From NCBI RefSeq assembly GCF_003284975.1, contig NZ_QMEU01000045.1:1-34978 (forward strand): a DNA stretch of 34,978 bases. The letters run 5' to 3'. Positions 16,799 through 24,853 of the stretch are shown here, piece after piece; the first letter of the stretch is position 1, and every line of letters starts with the position of its first letter. The notes under the pieces are model-generated. The model worked only from the letters and a program-made list of their open reading frames with translations. It was not told the origin of the DNA and did no database searches. The DNA is from Mycobacterium colombiense (GTDB taxonomy: Bacteria > Actinomycetota > Actinomycetes > Mycobacteriales > Mycobacteriaceae). Position numbers and translations under genes: made by a program.

Positions 16799-17400
16799 GG
16801 CGATCCTTCCGGCTGGTCGGTCAGTTCGGTACGTTCGCGGCGCAGCGTCTTGCGGTCGGTGATCTCGTAGTACGACATCGCGGTCAGCGGCGGCGAGTAG
16901 GCGTGCACGCTCAGCGTCGGCTGCACCGGCGCGGCGCCCGGCACCCCCGCGCCCGGCAGCGCGACGGGCGCCGACACCGGGCGGGGCGCCCAGACCACGT
17001 CGTGCACCCAGCCCAACGGGAACCCGGCCTGATCGCCGGCGTCGAGCCGACGACGTCGCAAAGCCCTTCCATCCCAACGGTATTCGTTGAGCGATCCGGA
17101 CAGGACGGTCAACGCCCCCAGCGATCCGCCGTGGTCGTGCAGTTCGGTCGGCTGCCCGGGCACCCAGCTGATCAGCCAGACGTCGAGCTCCTCGTCGCCG
17201 TGGATGCGGGTGAACCAGCGCCGCGACTGCGGTATGCCACCCGCCGGCAACAGGTGATCGCAGCGCCCGCTGAGCACATCATCGGCGGCCCGGTCGGTGG
17301 CGTAGAGCAGATCGGGCACGCGCAGCCGGGTCGGACCGGCGGACGGGGCGGAAAGGGTGCGGGGGCGCAGGGCAGCGTCGGTGGCTACGGGCACAGACAT
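16795..17400 (-). CDS. cysteine dioxygenase type I (cupin)
   Basis: The protein has 201 residues. It is a cupin with the iron ligands expected at H88 and H90 in ELHDHGGSLGA and H133 in GWVHDV, and the conserved LSVHAYSPPL near residues 163-171, as in bacterial cysteine dioxygenases. The enzyme oxidises L-cysteine to cysteine sulfinate with O2. The family also contains 3-mercaptopropionate dioxygenases, which cannot be excluded. It is the first gene of a two-gene operon with the rhodanese, divergent from lpqV across 115 bp that contain an inverted repeat. Position corresponds to Rv1065. Confidence 0.88.
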   Translation of the reverse strand: MSVPVATDAALRPRTLSAPSAGPTRLRVPDLLYATDRAADDVLSGRCDHLLPAGGIPQSRRWFTRIHGDEELDVWLISWVPGQPTELHDHGGSLGALTVLSGSLNEYRWDGRALRRRRLDAGDQAGFPLGWVHDVVWAPRPVSAPVALPGAGVPGAAPVQPTLSVHAYSPPLTAMSYYEITDRKTLRRERTELTDQPEGSP

Positions 17401-17442
17401 CAGGGGAGCTCCAGGGCGAAAACGGAAAGGGCAAGCGGCGGC

Positions 17443-17461
17443 GTGTTACGGCCGACAACAC
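17443..17461. promoter_or_regulatory. inverted repeat in the cdo-lpqV divergent promoter region
   Basis: GTGTT (17443-17447) and AACAC (17457-17461) flank a CGGCCG core. The site lies 43 bp upstream of the candidate lpqV -10 element and 42 bp upstream of the cysteine dioxygenase start. It looks like a dimeric-repressor operator, though the symmetry is off by one base. Confidence 0.3.
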
Positions 17462-17503
17462 TCGCAAAATCCGAAGCGCTCCATCACGGCCGCAAGTGTT
17501 GCA

Positions 17504-17509
17504 TAGATT
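17504..17509 (+). promoter_or_regulatory. candidate -10 element for leaderless lpqV
   Basis: TAGATT fits TANNNT and ends 6 bp before the lpqV GTG at 17516. A transcript initiated at the usual 7-bp distance would begin at the G of the start codon. No Shine-Dalgarno sequence is seen before the GTG, consistent with a leaderless mRNA. Confidence 0.5.
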
Positions 17510-17515
17510 GAGACC

Positions 17516-17971
17516 GTGCGCTGGTGCGGTGATCGGTCCCGGCGATGGGGCGCGGTTGTGGTGGCGACCTTCGTGGTGGCCATGGCCCTGACGACCACGG
17601 GGTGCTCGCACGGCGCGCCCACCGGTGCTCCCTCGTCCTCGTCGGCGCGGCCGTCCGGCATCCCCAACGGCCCCGGTTCGGCGCCCCCGGGTTCGGTCGG
17701 CCTGTCCCCCGCGGGCGTGACGACCAGGGTCGATGTGCCCGCGGACTCCACCGAAGAGGAGTATTACCAGGCCTGTCACGCCGCGCAGCAGTGGATGGAC
17801 GCCCAGCCCAAGACCGGTGCGTCGCTGTTCGAGCCCTATCTGTCGATGGTGCAGGCGGCACCGACGGGCACCGCGGGCAGCTGGAACGCGCCCTGGTCGA
17901 AGCTGACCCCGGCCCGGCAGGCGGCCGTGATCGTCGCCGCGCGGGCGGCCGCCAACAACGAATGCGGGTAG
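17516..17971 (+). CDS. lpqV: lipoprotein LpqV
   Basis: The protein has 151 residues. A basic N-terminus and hydrophobic segment (about 11-27) end in the lipobox LTTTGC, with lipidation expected at C29; a serine/proline-rich linker follows to about residue 65. The C-terminal part has a conserved small domain with two cysteines (in YQACHAAQQW and NNECG). The mature protein would be anchored to the outer face of the plasma membrane. Function is unknown. The GTG start probably begins a leaderless transcript. It is divergent from the cysteine dioxygenase operon and matches Rv1064c in place and type. Confidence 0.9.
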   Translation: MRWCGDRSRRWGAVVVATFVVAMALTTTGCSHGAPTGAPSSSSARPSGIPNGPGSAPPGSVGLSPAGVTTRVDVPADSTEEEYYQACHAAQQWMDAQPKTGASLFEPYLSMVQAAPTGTAGSWNAPWSKLTPARQAAVIVAARAAANNECG

Positions 17972-18070
17972 CGCCGCGCCCGGGGTGCGCGCCGCCGCGT
18001 AATTGGGATCACGGCTGAAAAAACTGGCCTGGCCGCCCGGTCACCGCCCGCTCCCGCGCAAAATGGAGGG

Positions 18071-19141
18071 GTGCCTGACGAAGTTCCGCGTCGATCAGCA
18101 CCGACCCGGGTGGCACTCGCGCTCGGCAGCGGCGGCGCCCGCGGCTACGCCCACATCGGGGTGATCGAGGCCCTGGCGGCGCGCGGCTACCAGGTGGTCG
18201 GCGTCTCCGGCTCGTCAATGGGCGCCCTGGTCGGCGCCCTGCAGGCGGCCGGGCGGCTCGACGAGTTCGCCGACTGGGCGAAGTCGCTGACCCAGCGCAC
18301 CATCCTGCGGCTACTGGACCCGTCCATCAGCGCGGCCGGTGTGATGCGGGCCGGCAAGATCTTGGACGCGGTGCGCGACATCCTGGGCCCGGTCGCCATC
18401 GAGGACCTGCCCATCCCGTACACCGCGGTGGCCACCGACCTGTTGGCGGGTAAGTCGGTGTGGTTTCAGCGCGGCCCCCTCGACGAGGCGATCCGCGCGT
18501 CCATCGCCATCCCCGGGGTGATCGCCCCCCATGCGGTCGACGGGCGGCTGCTCGCCGACGGCGGCATCCTGGATCCGCTGCCGATGGCCCCGCTCGCCGC
18601 GGTCAACGCCGATCTGACCATCGCGGTGAGCCTGTCCGGCAGCGAGGCGATCGGCAACCGCGAGCCGGAGCCCGGCGCCACCGTCGAGTGGTTGACCCGC
18701 ATGGTGCGCAGCACCTCCGCGCTGCTCGACACCGCCGCCGCCCGTTCGCTGCTGGATCGGCCGACGGCGCGGGCGGTGCTGAGCAGGCTGGGCGGGCCGA
18801 GCGGAGAGGCCGAGGGCTGGTCGGACGCCCCGGATGACGAGCGGCCCGCCGCCGACGACGACGCCGACGAACTACCCGGCGCCGGATCCGACGTGCCCAA
18901 GCTGGGCAGCTTCGAGGTGATGAACCGGACCATCGACATCGCCCAGGCGGCGCTGGCGCGTCACACCCTGGCGGTCTACCCGCCCGACCTGCTCATCGAG
19001 GTCCCGCGCTCGACCTGCCGGGCCCTGGAATTCCACCGGGCGGTGGAGGTCATCGAAGCCGGGCGGGCGCTGGCGAACGAGGCGCTCGACGCGCTGGACG
19101 TCGAGGACGACCCGGAGGCCCCGCCCGCGATCGAGCGCTGA
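18071..19141 (+). CDS. patatin-like phospholipase (Rv1063c-like)
   Basis: The protein has 356 residues. The patatin Ser-Asp dyad is clear: glycine-rich oxyanion loop GSGGARGYAHIG at 19-30, nucleophile S49 in GSSMG, and D163 in the DGG motif LLADGGILDP. An acidic insertion (about 250-275, many D/E/A/P) separates the core from a C-terminal segment ending at about residue 356. It is expected to hydrolyse phospholipid or other acyl esters in the cytoplasm or at the membrane; no signal peptide is seen. GGAGGG lies directly against the GTG, too close to act, so the message may be leaderless (CAAAAT at 18059-18064). It converges with a second patatin gene 30 bp away. Confidence 0.9.
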   Translation: MPDEVPRRSAPTRVALALGSGGARGYAHIGVIEALAARGYQVVGVSGSSMGALVGALQAAGRLDEFADWAKSLTQRTILRLLDPSISAAGVMRAGKILDAVRDILGPVAIEDLPIPYTAVATDLLAGKSVWFQRGPLDEAIRASIAIPGVIAPHAVDGRLLADGGILDPLPMAPLAAVNADLTIAVSLSGSEAIGNREPEPGATVEWLTRMVRSTSALLDTAAARSLLDRPTARAVLSRLGGPSGEAEGWSDAPDDERPAADDDADELPGAGSDVPKLGSFEVMNRTIDIAQAALARHTLAVYPPDLLIEVPRSTCRALEFHRAVEVIEAGRALANEALDALDVEDDPEAPPAIER

Positions 19142-19171
19142 AACGTCTCAATGTCGTTGCGCCAAGCGCAT

Positions 19172-20041
19172 TCACGCGCCCAGGAAGCGGGCGATGGCGG
19201 CGGCTTCGCGGCGGCCCTGCTCGCGTCCGGCCACCGCCGACGGGATGCGGCAGTCCGGATCCAGGGCGTTGGGTCCGAACGCGGCCAGCGAATCGGCATC
19301 GGCAAATACGGCGAAGGCCGCGCCGGGGAACGCCGAGACCTCGGCGGCCGGCCCCGCACCGAACGGCGAGGGCGCGTCGATGCCGGAGGGCACCAGCACC
19401 ACCGCCGTGTCGCAGTCGGCGGCCACCACGAGGTTGACGGAGCTGGCCACGCCGCCGTCCATGTAGTGGCGGTCGCCGATCGTCACCGGCGGCCAGGCCC
19501 CGGGCACCGCGCAGCTGGCCGCCACCGCATCGACCAGGTCGACACCGGCGTCGCGGTCGAAGACGGTCAGCTCGCCGGTGGCGACGTCGATCGCGGTGAG
19601 CCGCAAGTCGCGGTCCGGCCAGGCGTGCGACGGCAGGCGGTGCGCGATCACGTCCCGGCGCACCGGCGCGGGAACGGTTTTGGTCGCCAGCGCGACGGCC
19701 CCGATCCGCTGCATCTGTTGGCGGGTCCTGTCCAGCGACTCCTCGTACGGCTCCCCTAGGGCCGTCAGGAACAGTTCGGTGATCGCCTCGATGTCGACCC
19801 CCGAATCGATCTCGGCCGACGACTCGGCGACCTGGCGGTCGAACAGCTCGTCCAGGGTGCGGCCGCTACTCAGCTGCGCGGCGACCGCCGAGCCCGCCGA
19901 GGTCCCGACCAGCACGTCCGACTCGGTCAGCAGCCGGGCCACCGCGGGTGACTCGTCGGCAATGCCTCGCAGAACACCTGTCTCCCAGGCGATTCCCGCT
20001 ATTCCCCCACCGGCCAGCACCAGGGCGCGTTTGGTTGTCAC
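19172..20041 (-). CDS. patatin-like phospholipase (Rv1062-like)
   Basis: The protein has 289 residues, with the patatin dyad S48 in GTSAGS and D195 in MDGGVASSVN, and the oxyanion loop AGGGIAGIAWE at 10-20. It is distinct from the neighbouring patatin (GSGGARG form), so the two are not a recent duplication. The start at 20041 lies 23 bp after the stop of the glutamine amidotransferase gene, making it the last gene of a fadD14-led unit. An acyl-ester substrate is inferred from family; the actual lipid is unknown. The last residues before its stop converge on the plus-strand patatin. Confidence 0.9.
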   Translation of the reverse strand: MTTKRALVLAGGGIAGIAWETGVLRGIADESPAVARLLTESDVLVGTSAGSAVAAQLSSGRTLDELFDRQVAESSAEIDSGVDIEAITELFLTALGEPYEESLDRTRQQMQRIGAVALATKTVPAPVRRDVIAHRLPSHAWPDRDLRLTAIDVATGELTVFDRDAGVDLVDAVAASCAVPGAWPPVTIGDRHYMDGGVASSVNLVVAADCDTAVVLVPSGIDAPSPFGAGPAAEVSAFPGAAFAVFADADSLAAFGPNALDPDCRIPSAVAGREQGRREAAAIARFLGA

Positions 20042-20064
20042 GTCGTCTACCTTGCCAGCACCGA

Positions 20065-20955
20065 TCAGGCCAGTTGCCGGGTGTTCGGCAGGGCGTGCTG
20101 CGACTCCTCCACCGGCGAACTCAGCTCCTCACGACGCAGCAGACGTTTGGGCGGGTCGGGCAGGATCATGCTGCGGTGGATGTGCAGATCCGCATCGACG
20201 TGGAAGAGTTCGCCCGCCGGCAACAGCCGCCAGCGTGGCTCGTCGTCCATCACCTCGGTGGCGAACACCACCGACGACCGCTCACACAGATGCTCCGACC
20301 GGGCGTGAATCCGCTTGGTGCACAAGTCGAATTCGGCGTCATCCGAGGCCGCCTCGTCGGATCGATCCAGGATGTAGAGCTGATGGGTTTCCGGGTAGCG
20401 CAGCGCCCACATGTCGGTGGCAGTGCTCAGCAACACGTTGACCGCGTAGATCGGAACGTGGTCGGCGAGCCATCGCATGGCGTCGGTGAGGCCGGCGGTA
20501 ATGTCGCCGCCGCGGGCCCGGATCGACGCGGTGATCAACGCGAAGACCCGCTCGGAATCGGTGTCCCCCAACACCAAATCCTCGGTGCCGACCTCACGCA
20601 GCCGCTCGTCGAGGATGTCCAATCCTTCGAGGACGCCGTTGTGCGCGAAGATCCGCCCGTCCTGCAGGAAGGGGTGGGTGTTGTGGATGTCGAGCGAGCC
20701 GGTGGTCGCGTATCGGACATGGGCGATGACCGTCGTGCCGGTCATTCGGTGTGCCTCGGTCGCGAATGTGGCGTCCTGCCAGGCCGCTATCGGCTCCTTG
20801 TACAGGTGCGGTTGGCGGTGTTCATCGAAGACGCCCAGCCCGGTGCCGTCCGGATTCCTCCTGCTCTGCTGGGCCAGGCTGTCCGGGGCGTCCAGCAGCC
20901 AGAAGGTCGCGGTGCATGCGTGCGTCCCGGCGTGCAGGCCAAAGAGTCGGCACAT
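20065..20955 (-). CDS. class II glutamine amidotransferase (Rv1061-like)
   Basis: The protein has 296 residues. After removal of Met1, C2 (MCRLFGLHAG) would be the N-terminal nucleophile of an Ntn-type glutaminase. Further signature elements are NPDGTGLGVF near residue 35, THVRYAT-type motif VIAHVRYATTGS at about 75-86, NTHPF at 92-96 and the AHNGVLEG motif at about 104-111. The domain fills the protein, with no synthetase partner, as in YafJ/EgtC-type proteins. EgtC itself (ergothioneine gamma-glutamyl amidohydrolase) is the obvious named relative, but the gene is not next to egtABDE genes here, so substrate is undetermined. Confidence 0.87.
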   Translation of the reverse strand: MCRLFGLHAGTHACTATFWLLDAPDSLAQQSRRNPDGTGLGVFDEHRQPHLYKEPIAAWQDATFATEAHRMTGTTVIAHVRYATTGSLDIHNTHPFLQDGRIFAHNGVLEGLDILDERLREVGTEDLVLGDTDSERVFALITASIRARGGDITAGLTDAMRWLADHVPIYAVNVLLSTATDMWALRYPETHQLYILDRSDEAASDDAEFDLCTKRIHARSEHLCERSSVVFATEVMDDEPRWRLLPAGELFHVDADLHIHRSMILPDPPKRLLRREELSSPVEESQHALPNTRQLA

Positions 20956-20980
20956 GGCTCCCCACGCTAGCGGTCGCGGG

Positions 20981-21454
20981 TCACGCCGTCAGCAAGGCCG
21001 ACAGGTGACGCAGCGCCCCGCGCGCGTAGCCCTTCCACAGGCCGCCCAGCATCGGCAGGGCCCAGGCCGTCAGCGCCGAGCGCGGGCGGATGTCCCAGCG
21101 CCAGGTGATTTCGGTGCCCGCCGCGGCCGGGGCGAAGACCCATTCGCCGAGGATGTGGTCGACGAGCAGCGCCATCGGGCCGGTGATCTCCGAGAGCCGG
21201 TAGCCGAACGAGCGCGGCGGATCGACACTGGTCAGTTCCTCGCGCATGCGGGCACCGCCGGCCAGGTGCACGATGCGCGTTTGGCCCGCGGCGTCCCAGG
21301 CGCCGGTCTGCTCGCGCACCTCCTTGATCGGCGGGAACGGCCCGTACCAGCGGTGAAACAGCGCCGGGAGCGCGATCGGCAGCGTGCGGTGAAATGCGTC
21401 TGCGACCGCGACCGGGGCGAGGACGGATTGATCAACAACGAGTGAATTTGGCAC
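20981..21454 (-). CDS. SRPBCC/START-like lipid-binding protein (Rv1060-like)
   Basis: The protein has 157 residues, consistent with the SRPBCC (polyketide cyclase/dehydrase-like) fold. Visible features are an N-terminal strand and helix pair containing FHRTLPIALPALFHRWYGPFP, central strands with RMREELTSVDPPRSFGYRL, and a long C-terminal helix ending WKGYARGALRHLSALL. No catalytic signature is evident; such proteins usually bind a hydrophobic ligand. It lies 19 bp after fadD14 and 25 bp before the amidotransferase gene, so a lipid or acyl ligand related to FadD14 is plausible but not shown. Confidence 0.78.
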   Translation of the reverse strand: MPNSLVVDQSVLAPVAVADAFHRTLPIALPALFHRWYGPFPPIKEVREQTGAWDAAGQTRIVHLAGGARMREELTSVDPPRSFGYRLSEITGPMALLVDHILGEWVFAPAAAGTEITWRWDIRPRSALTAWALPMLGGLWKGYARGALRHLSALLTA

Positions 21455-21473
21455 TGGCGTAACGCCTTTCGGC

Positions 21474-23102
21474 TCAGTCGTGGGCCTCTACCACCTGGTA
21501 TCCGTCTTCGGCGTGTCGTGACCGGATCGTCTTCTTGTCATACTTGCCGACGCTGGTGCGCGGAATCTCGTCGACAAAGGTCCATCGCTCGGGCAGCCAC
21601 CATCGAACGACCTTGTCGGCGAGGAACTTTCGCAGCTGTCCGGCGCTCACCGAGGAGTCGTCCTTGGCCACGATCACGGCGAGCGGCCGCTCCTCCCAGC
21701 GCTCGTCGGGAACGCCAACCACCGCGGCCTCGACCACATCCGGGTGGCCGATCAAGAGGTTCTCCAGCTCCACCGAGGAGATCCATTCGCCGCCGGATTT
21801 GATGACATCCTTGGCGCGGTCGGTGAGGGTGACGAAGCCGCGTTCGTCGATGCGGCCGACGTCGCCGGTGCGTAGCCAGCCGGAGTCGAACTTCGACTCG
21901 TCGCGCCCCAGGTAGTAGGAGCCGGCGATCCACGGTCCGCGCACCTCGACCTCGCCGACGGCGTTGCCGTCGTTGGGCAGCACCTGACCGTCGTCATCGA
22001 CGATGCGCATCTCCACCCCGCAGACCGGCTGGCCCTGCGTCCCGCGGAATGCCCAGTGCTGGTCCTCCGGGGTTCCCGGCGGCGGCCACGCCATGGTGGC
22101 CAGCGGCGACGTCTCGGTCATCCCCCACAGTTGCCGGATCTGCACGTTGTGTTTCTCCTCGAAGGTGCGCATCAGCGACACCGGGACGGCCGAGCCGCCG
22201 CAGACCACCAGCCGCAGCGACGACATGTCGTGGTCGGGGTCGTCCTCGAGGTGATGCAGGACGCCGTTCCAGATGGTCGGCACCGCGCCCGTCACCGTGG
22301 GCCGCAGCTCCTCGACCATCCGAACCAGCGACCGGGGGTCCAGGTGGCAATCGGGCAACACCAGGTCGGCGCCGGCCATCAGCGCGGCGTAGGGCAGCCC
22401 CCAGGCGTTGGCGTGGAACATCGGCACGATGGGCAGCACGCTGTCGGTGGCCCCGACGCCGATGCCGTTGGTGGTACACGCGCCCATGGTGTGCAGGAAG
22501 CTCGAACGGTGGCTGTAGACAACGCCTTTCGGGTTGCCGGTGGTGCCGCTGGTGTAGCACATCGCGGCCGCGGAGTTCTCGTCGATGTGCGGCCAGTCGA
22601 ACTCGGTGGGCTCGCCGTCGAGGACGTCGGCGTAGCGCAGCACGGTCTTGCCGGAGCCCTGCAGCGGCTCGGTGTCGTCGCCGACCACGATCACCGTGTG
22701 CACGGTCTCGAGGTCGGGCAGCACGGGCGCGAGCAGTTTGACCAGTGACGCGTCGACCAGCACCACCTGGTCTTCGGCCTCGTTGGCGACGAAGGCGATC
22801 TGCTCGGGGAACAGGCGAATGTTGAGGGTGTGCAGGACGGCGCCCATCGACGGCAACGCGAGGTATGCGGTGAGGTGTTCGGCGTTGTTCCACATGAACG
22901 TGCCCACCCGCTGGTCACCGGTGATACCGAGGCGGCGTAGTCCGTTCGCCAGTTGCGCGGCCTGCTGACCCAGTTCCCGATACGTCGTGCGCCGGTACCC
23001 GTCCCCGGTGAAGGTGGTGACGGTGCGTTCCCCGTGCACTGTGCAGCCGTGCCGCATGATCGCGGTGATCGTCAACGGAAAGTCCTGCATGGTGCCGTCC
23101 AT
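21474..23102 (-). CDS. fadD14: medium/long-chain fatty acyl-CoA synthetase FadD14
   Basis: The protein has 542 residues from ATG 23102; the frame is open for 40 further codons upstream, but this start matches the family length (about 543). It is an adenylate-forming ligase with P-loop YTSGTTGNPKG at 183-193, the A5-type motif WGMTETSP near 325, the RTGDVG hinge region (DxGRIDERG near 420) and the catalytic lysine K520 in SVGKYDKK. It activates a fatty acid to acyl-AMP then acyl-CoA. It heads an operon-like run with the SRPBCC, amidotransferase and patatin genes (spacings 19-25 bp). Chain-length preference cannot be read from sequence. Confidence 0.93.
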   Translation of the reverse strand: MDGTMQDFPLTITAIMRHGCTVHGERTVTTFTGDGYRRTTYRELGQQAAQLANGLRRLGITGDQRVGTFMWNNAEHLTAYLALPSMGAVLHTLNIRLFPEQIAFVANEAEDQVVLVDASLVKLLAPVLPDLETVHTVIVVGDDTEPLQGSGKTVLRYADVLDGEPTEFDWPHIDENSAAAMCYTSGTTGNPKGVVYSHRSSFLHTMGACTTNGIGVGATDSVLPIVPMFHANAWGLPYAALMAGADLVLPDCHLDPRSLVRMVEELRPTVTGAVPTIWNGVLHHLEDDPDHDMSSLRLVVCGGSAVPVSLMRTFEEKHNVQIRQLWGMTETSPLATMAWPPPGTPEDQHWAFRGTQGQPVCGVEMRIVDDDGQVLPNDGNAVGEVEVRGPWIAGSYYLGRDESKFDSGWLRTGDVGRIDERGFVTLTDRAKDVIKSGGEWISSVELENLLIGHPDVVEAAVVGVPDERWEERPLAVIVAKDDSSVSAGQLRKFLADKVVRWWLPERWTFVDEIPRTSVGKYDKKTIRSRHAEDGYQVVEAHD

Positions 23103-23352
23103 TGAGGTACCGCCCTTACTCTCGGCGCAGCACGGGATGCGGCCGTCCCGCATCCCGGGCCGACGGCGTCCGGCCATCGGCCGCTTCCACCCTAAGCCCG
23201 AATTCCGGGCGAGTGGCGGCATCTACCCGGGTCGAAAGGGCTCGGATCGAGTGTGTATCCGAGGCTTTGAGTGTGACCGCTGGCCGGCGACACGCCGGGT
23301 GGATTCACGCCCAGCACTGAGGTTTCACCGACGCACCGGGGCCCCGGTGATG

Positions 23353-24462
23353 CTAGGCCAGCACCGGCTCCCACTCCGGCAACTCGGGCAACCAGCCGGC
23401 GATGGACAGGTCCCGCTCGCCGGCGAGCGGCAGCGGTGGGGGCGAGGCGATCCGCGCCGCGGTGACCACGCCGGAGTAGTCGGCGACGTAGAGATGGGCG
23501 CCGTCGGGGCTTTCCACCACGCAGGACGGGTGGTGGGACACCGTGACCTCGCCGACGACCTCCTGCCGGTGGATGCCCAGCACCGTGATGCGGTCGTCGC
23601 TGACCAGGTAGGCGCGCGCGCCGTCGCGGCTCAGCGTCATCCGCGTCAGGGGGCCGGTGATCTCGGGCACCTTGTGGGTGCCGACGATCTTGGTGGCCCG
23701 GGTGTCGACCAGGTCGAGCACCGCGCCCGCGACGGGATCGCAGCTCGCCACGTACGCCGTGGCGCCGTCGTCGCTCAGCGCCACGTCGCGCACGGGCAGG
23801 CCAAGGTCGATGACGCCGACGATGCGCGACCGGCCGCCGACCCGGCGCGTGTCGGAGCGCGTCCGGGTCTCGATCATGGCGAGGCTGCCGCCGGTCGGCC
23901 CGTTCATGCCGACGTACAAGCGCCGGCCGTCGGCGCTGACCCGCACGCATTCGGTGGTGATACCGGTTTCGGTCGCCAGCTCGATCACTTCGAGCTCACC
24001 GGTGGTGGTGTCCAGCACCGTCACGTCGGCGCCGCGAACCGCGTTTCGGCTGGCGTACAGGTACCTGCCGTCCGGGCTCACCGTCAGGCCGCTCAGGCTG
24101 TGCGCGAGCCGGTGTGTGGCGATGCGCCAGTTGGTGACGACGTCGATGACTTCGATCGCGTCGTAGCCGGCGGTCGCGGTGCTGACGTAGGCATAGTTGG
24201 CGTCCGCGCTGTTCATCGCGACCGCGAAGGGCTCGGCCAGGCCGGTGACGGTGCTCGAGACGCGGCAGGTCTTGGCGTCGACGACCGACACCATGTCGCG
24301 GCCGTAGTTGGTGACGACCAGCCGGCGCCCGTCGGGGCTGATGTCGATATCGCTGATCGGGCCGTTGTGCAGTGGGACTCGGACCACCGAGGTGGTGTCC
24401 AGCTGGAAGGCTCGCCCGTCTCGTTCGTGGTGCGCGGCTGTAGGGCCGTTCACATCATTCAC
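23353..24462 (-). CDS. beta-propeller (YncE-like) stress protein, Rv1057-like
   Basis: With the GTG at 24462 the protein has 369 residues; GTGs and an ATG further upstream could lengthen it by up to 50 residues, and I am not sure of the start. Repeated blades contain the SPDGRxLYV motif six times (near residues 36, 120, 165, 215, 265 and 315), typical of a seven-bladed 40-residue-repeat propeller. No signal peptide or lipobox is seen with this start. In M. tuberculosis the equivalent gene is strongly induced by envelope stress and macrophage infection under MprA and TrcR control, and the upstream region here has candidate MprA half-sites. The molecular function is not known. Confidence 0.85.
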   Translation of the reverse strand: MNDVNGPTAAHHERDGRAFQLDTTSVVRVPLHNGPISDIDISPDGRRLVVTNYGRDMVSVVDAKTCRVSSTVTGLAEPFAVAMNSADANYAYVSTATAGYDAIEVIDVVTNWRIATHRLAHSLSGLTVSPDGRYLYASRNAVRGADVTVLDTTTGELEVIELATETGITTECVRVSADGRRLYVGMNGPTGGSLAMIETRTRSDTRRVGGRSRIVGVIDLGLPVRDVALSDDGATAYVASCDPVAGAVLDLVDTRATKIVGTHKVPEITGPLTRMTLSRDGARAYLVSDDRITVLGIHRQEVVGEVTVSHHPSCVVESPDGAHLYVADYSGVVTAARIASPPPLPLAGERDLSIAGWLPELPEWEPVLA

Positions 24463-24853
24463 GCTTGATACCGCCTTTGCTGTGGTTGTCGGCTCTAGTG
24501 GTCGAGTGTCGACGCCGCCGAGATGTTCGCGGCGATCCGACCATCGGATCCACCGGCTTTCAGCACCAAAAGGCGCTGACGAGACTGGTTTTCGGTAGTC
24601 TACTGGCCGCACATCGCCGCAAAGCAGTTCAGGAATGCTCGACGTTAGCTACGTCACTGTTCGCACTCAGGTTCTGCTCAGACTTCCAATCACGCTGTAT
24701 CGCAGACGCTTACCCGTAGCGAAAGTGAGGCAAACCCCCTTCCGGCGGATTTCGCCCGGGCCGCTAACCGCCCACGTGAACGGGCCTACGCCGGATAACT
24801 AAGGAATTCTCAGGCTTGGGTGATGACGAGGGAAAGATCACACTTTGCCGCCA
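24463..24853. other. 391-bp intergenic region upstream of the beta-propeller gene
   Basis: No ORF with credible start or coding bias is present. The region is noticeably less GC-rich than its flanks. It contains a minus-strand TAGACT (24602-24597) as a possible -10, the CTCAG direct repeat at 24666-24681 and one further CTCAGG at 24809-24814. It is best read as the promoter region of the minus-strand beta-propeller gene. Confidence 0.6.
24666..24681. promoter_or_regulatory. candidate MprA box (CTCAG direct repeat)
   Basis: CTCAG occurs at 24666-24670 and again at 24677-24681, 11 bp apart, about one helical turn, on the same DNA face. MprA is known to bind imperfect direct repeats of a CTCAG-like half-site, and the M. 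tuberculosis homologue of the downstream gene is a direct MprA target. The position is about 65-80 bp upstream of the candidate -10. Confidence 0.5.

Noticed and set aside
22987..24468. Plus-strand open frame of 493 codons across fadD14 and the beta-propeller gene
   Set aside because: It spans the intergenic space and two real minus-strand genes; no ribosome site or domain.
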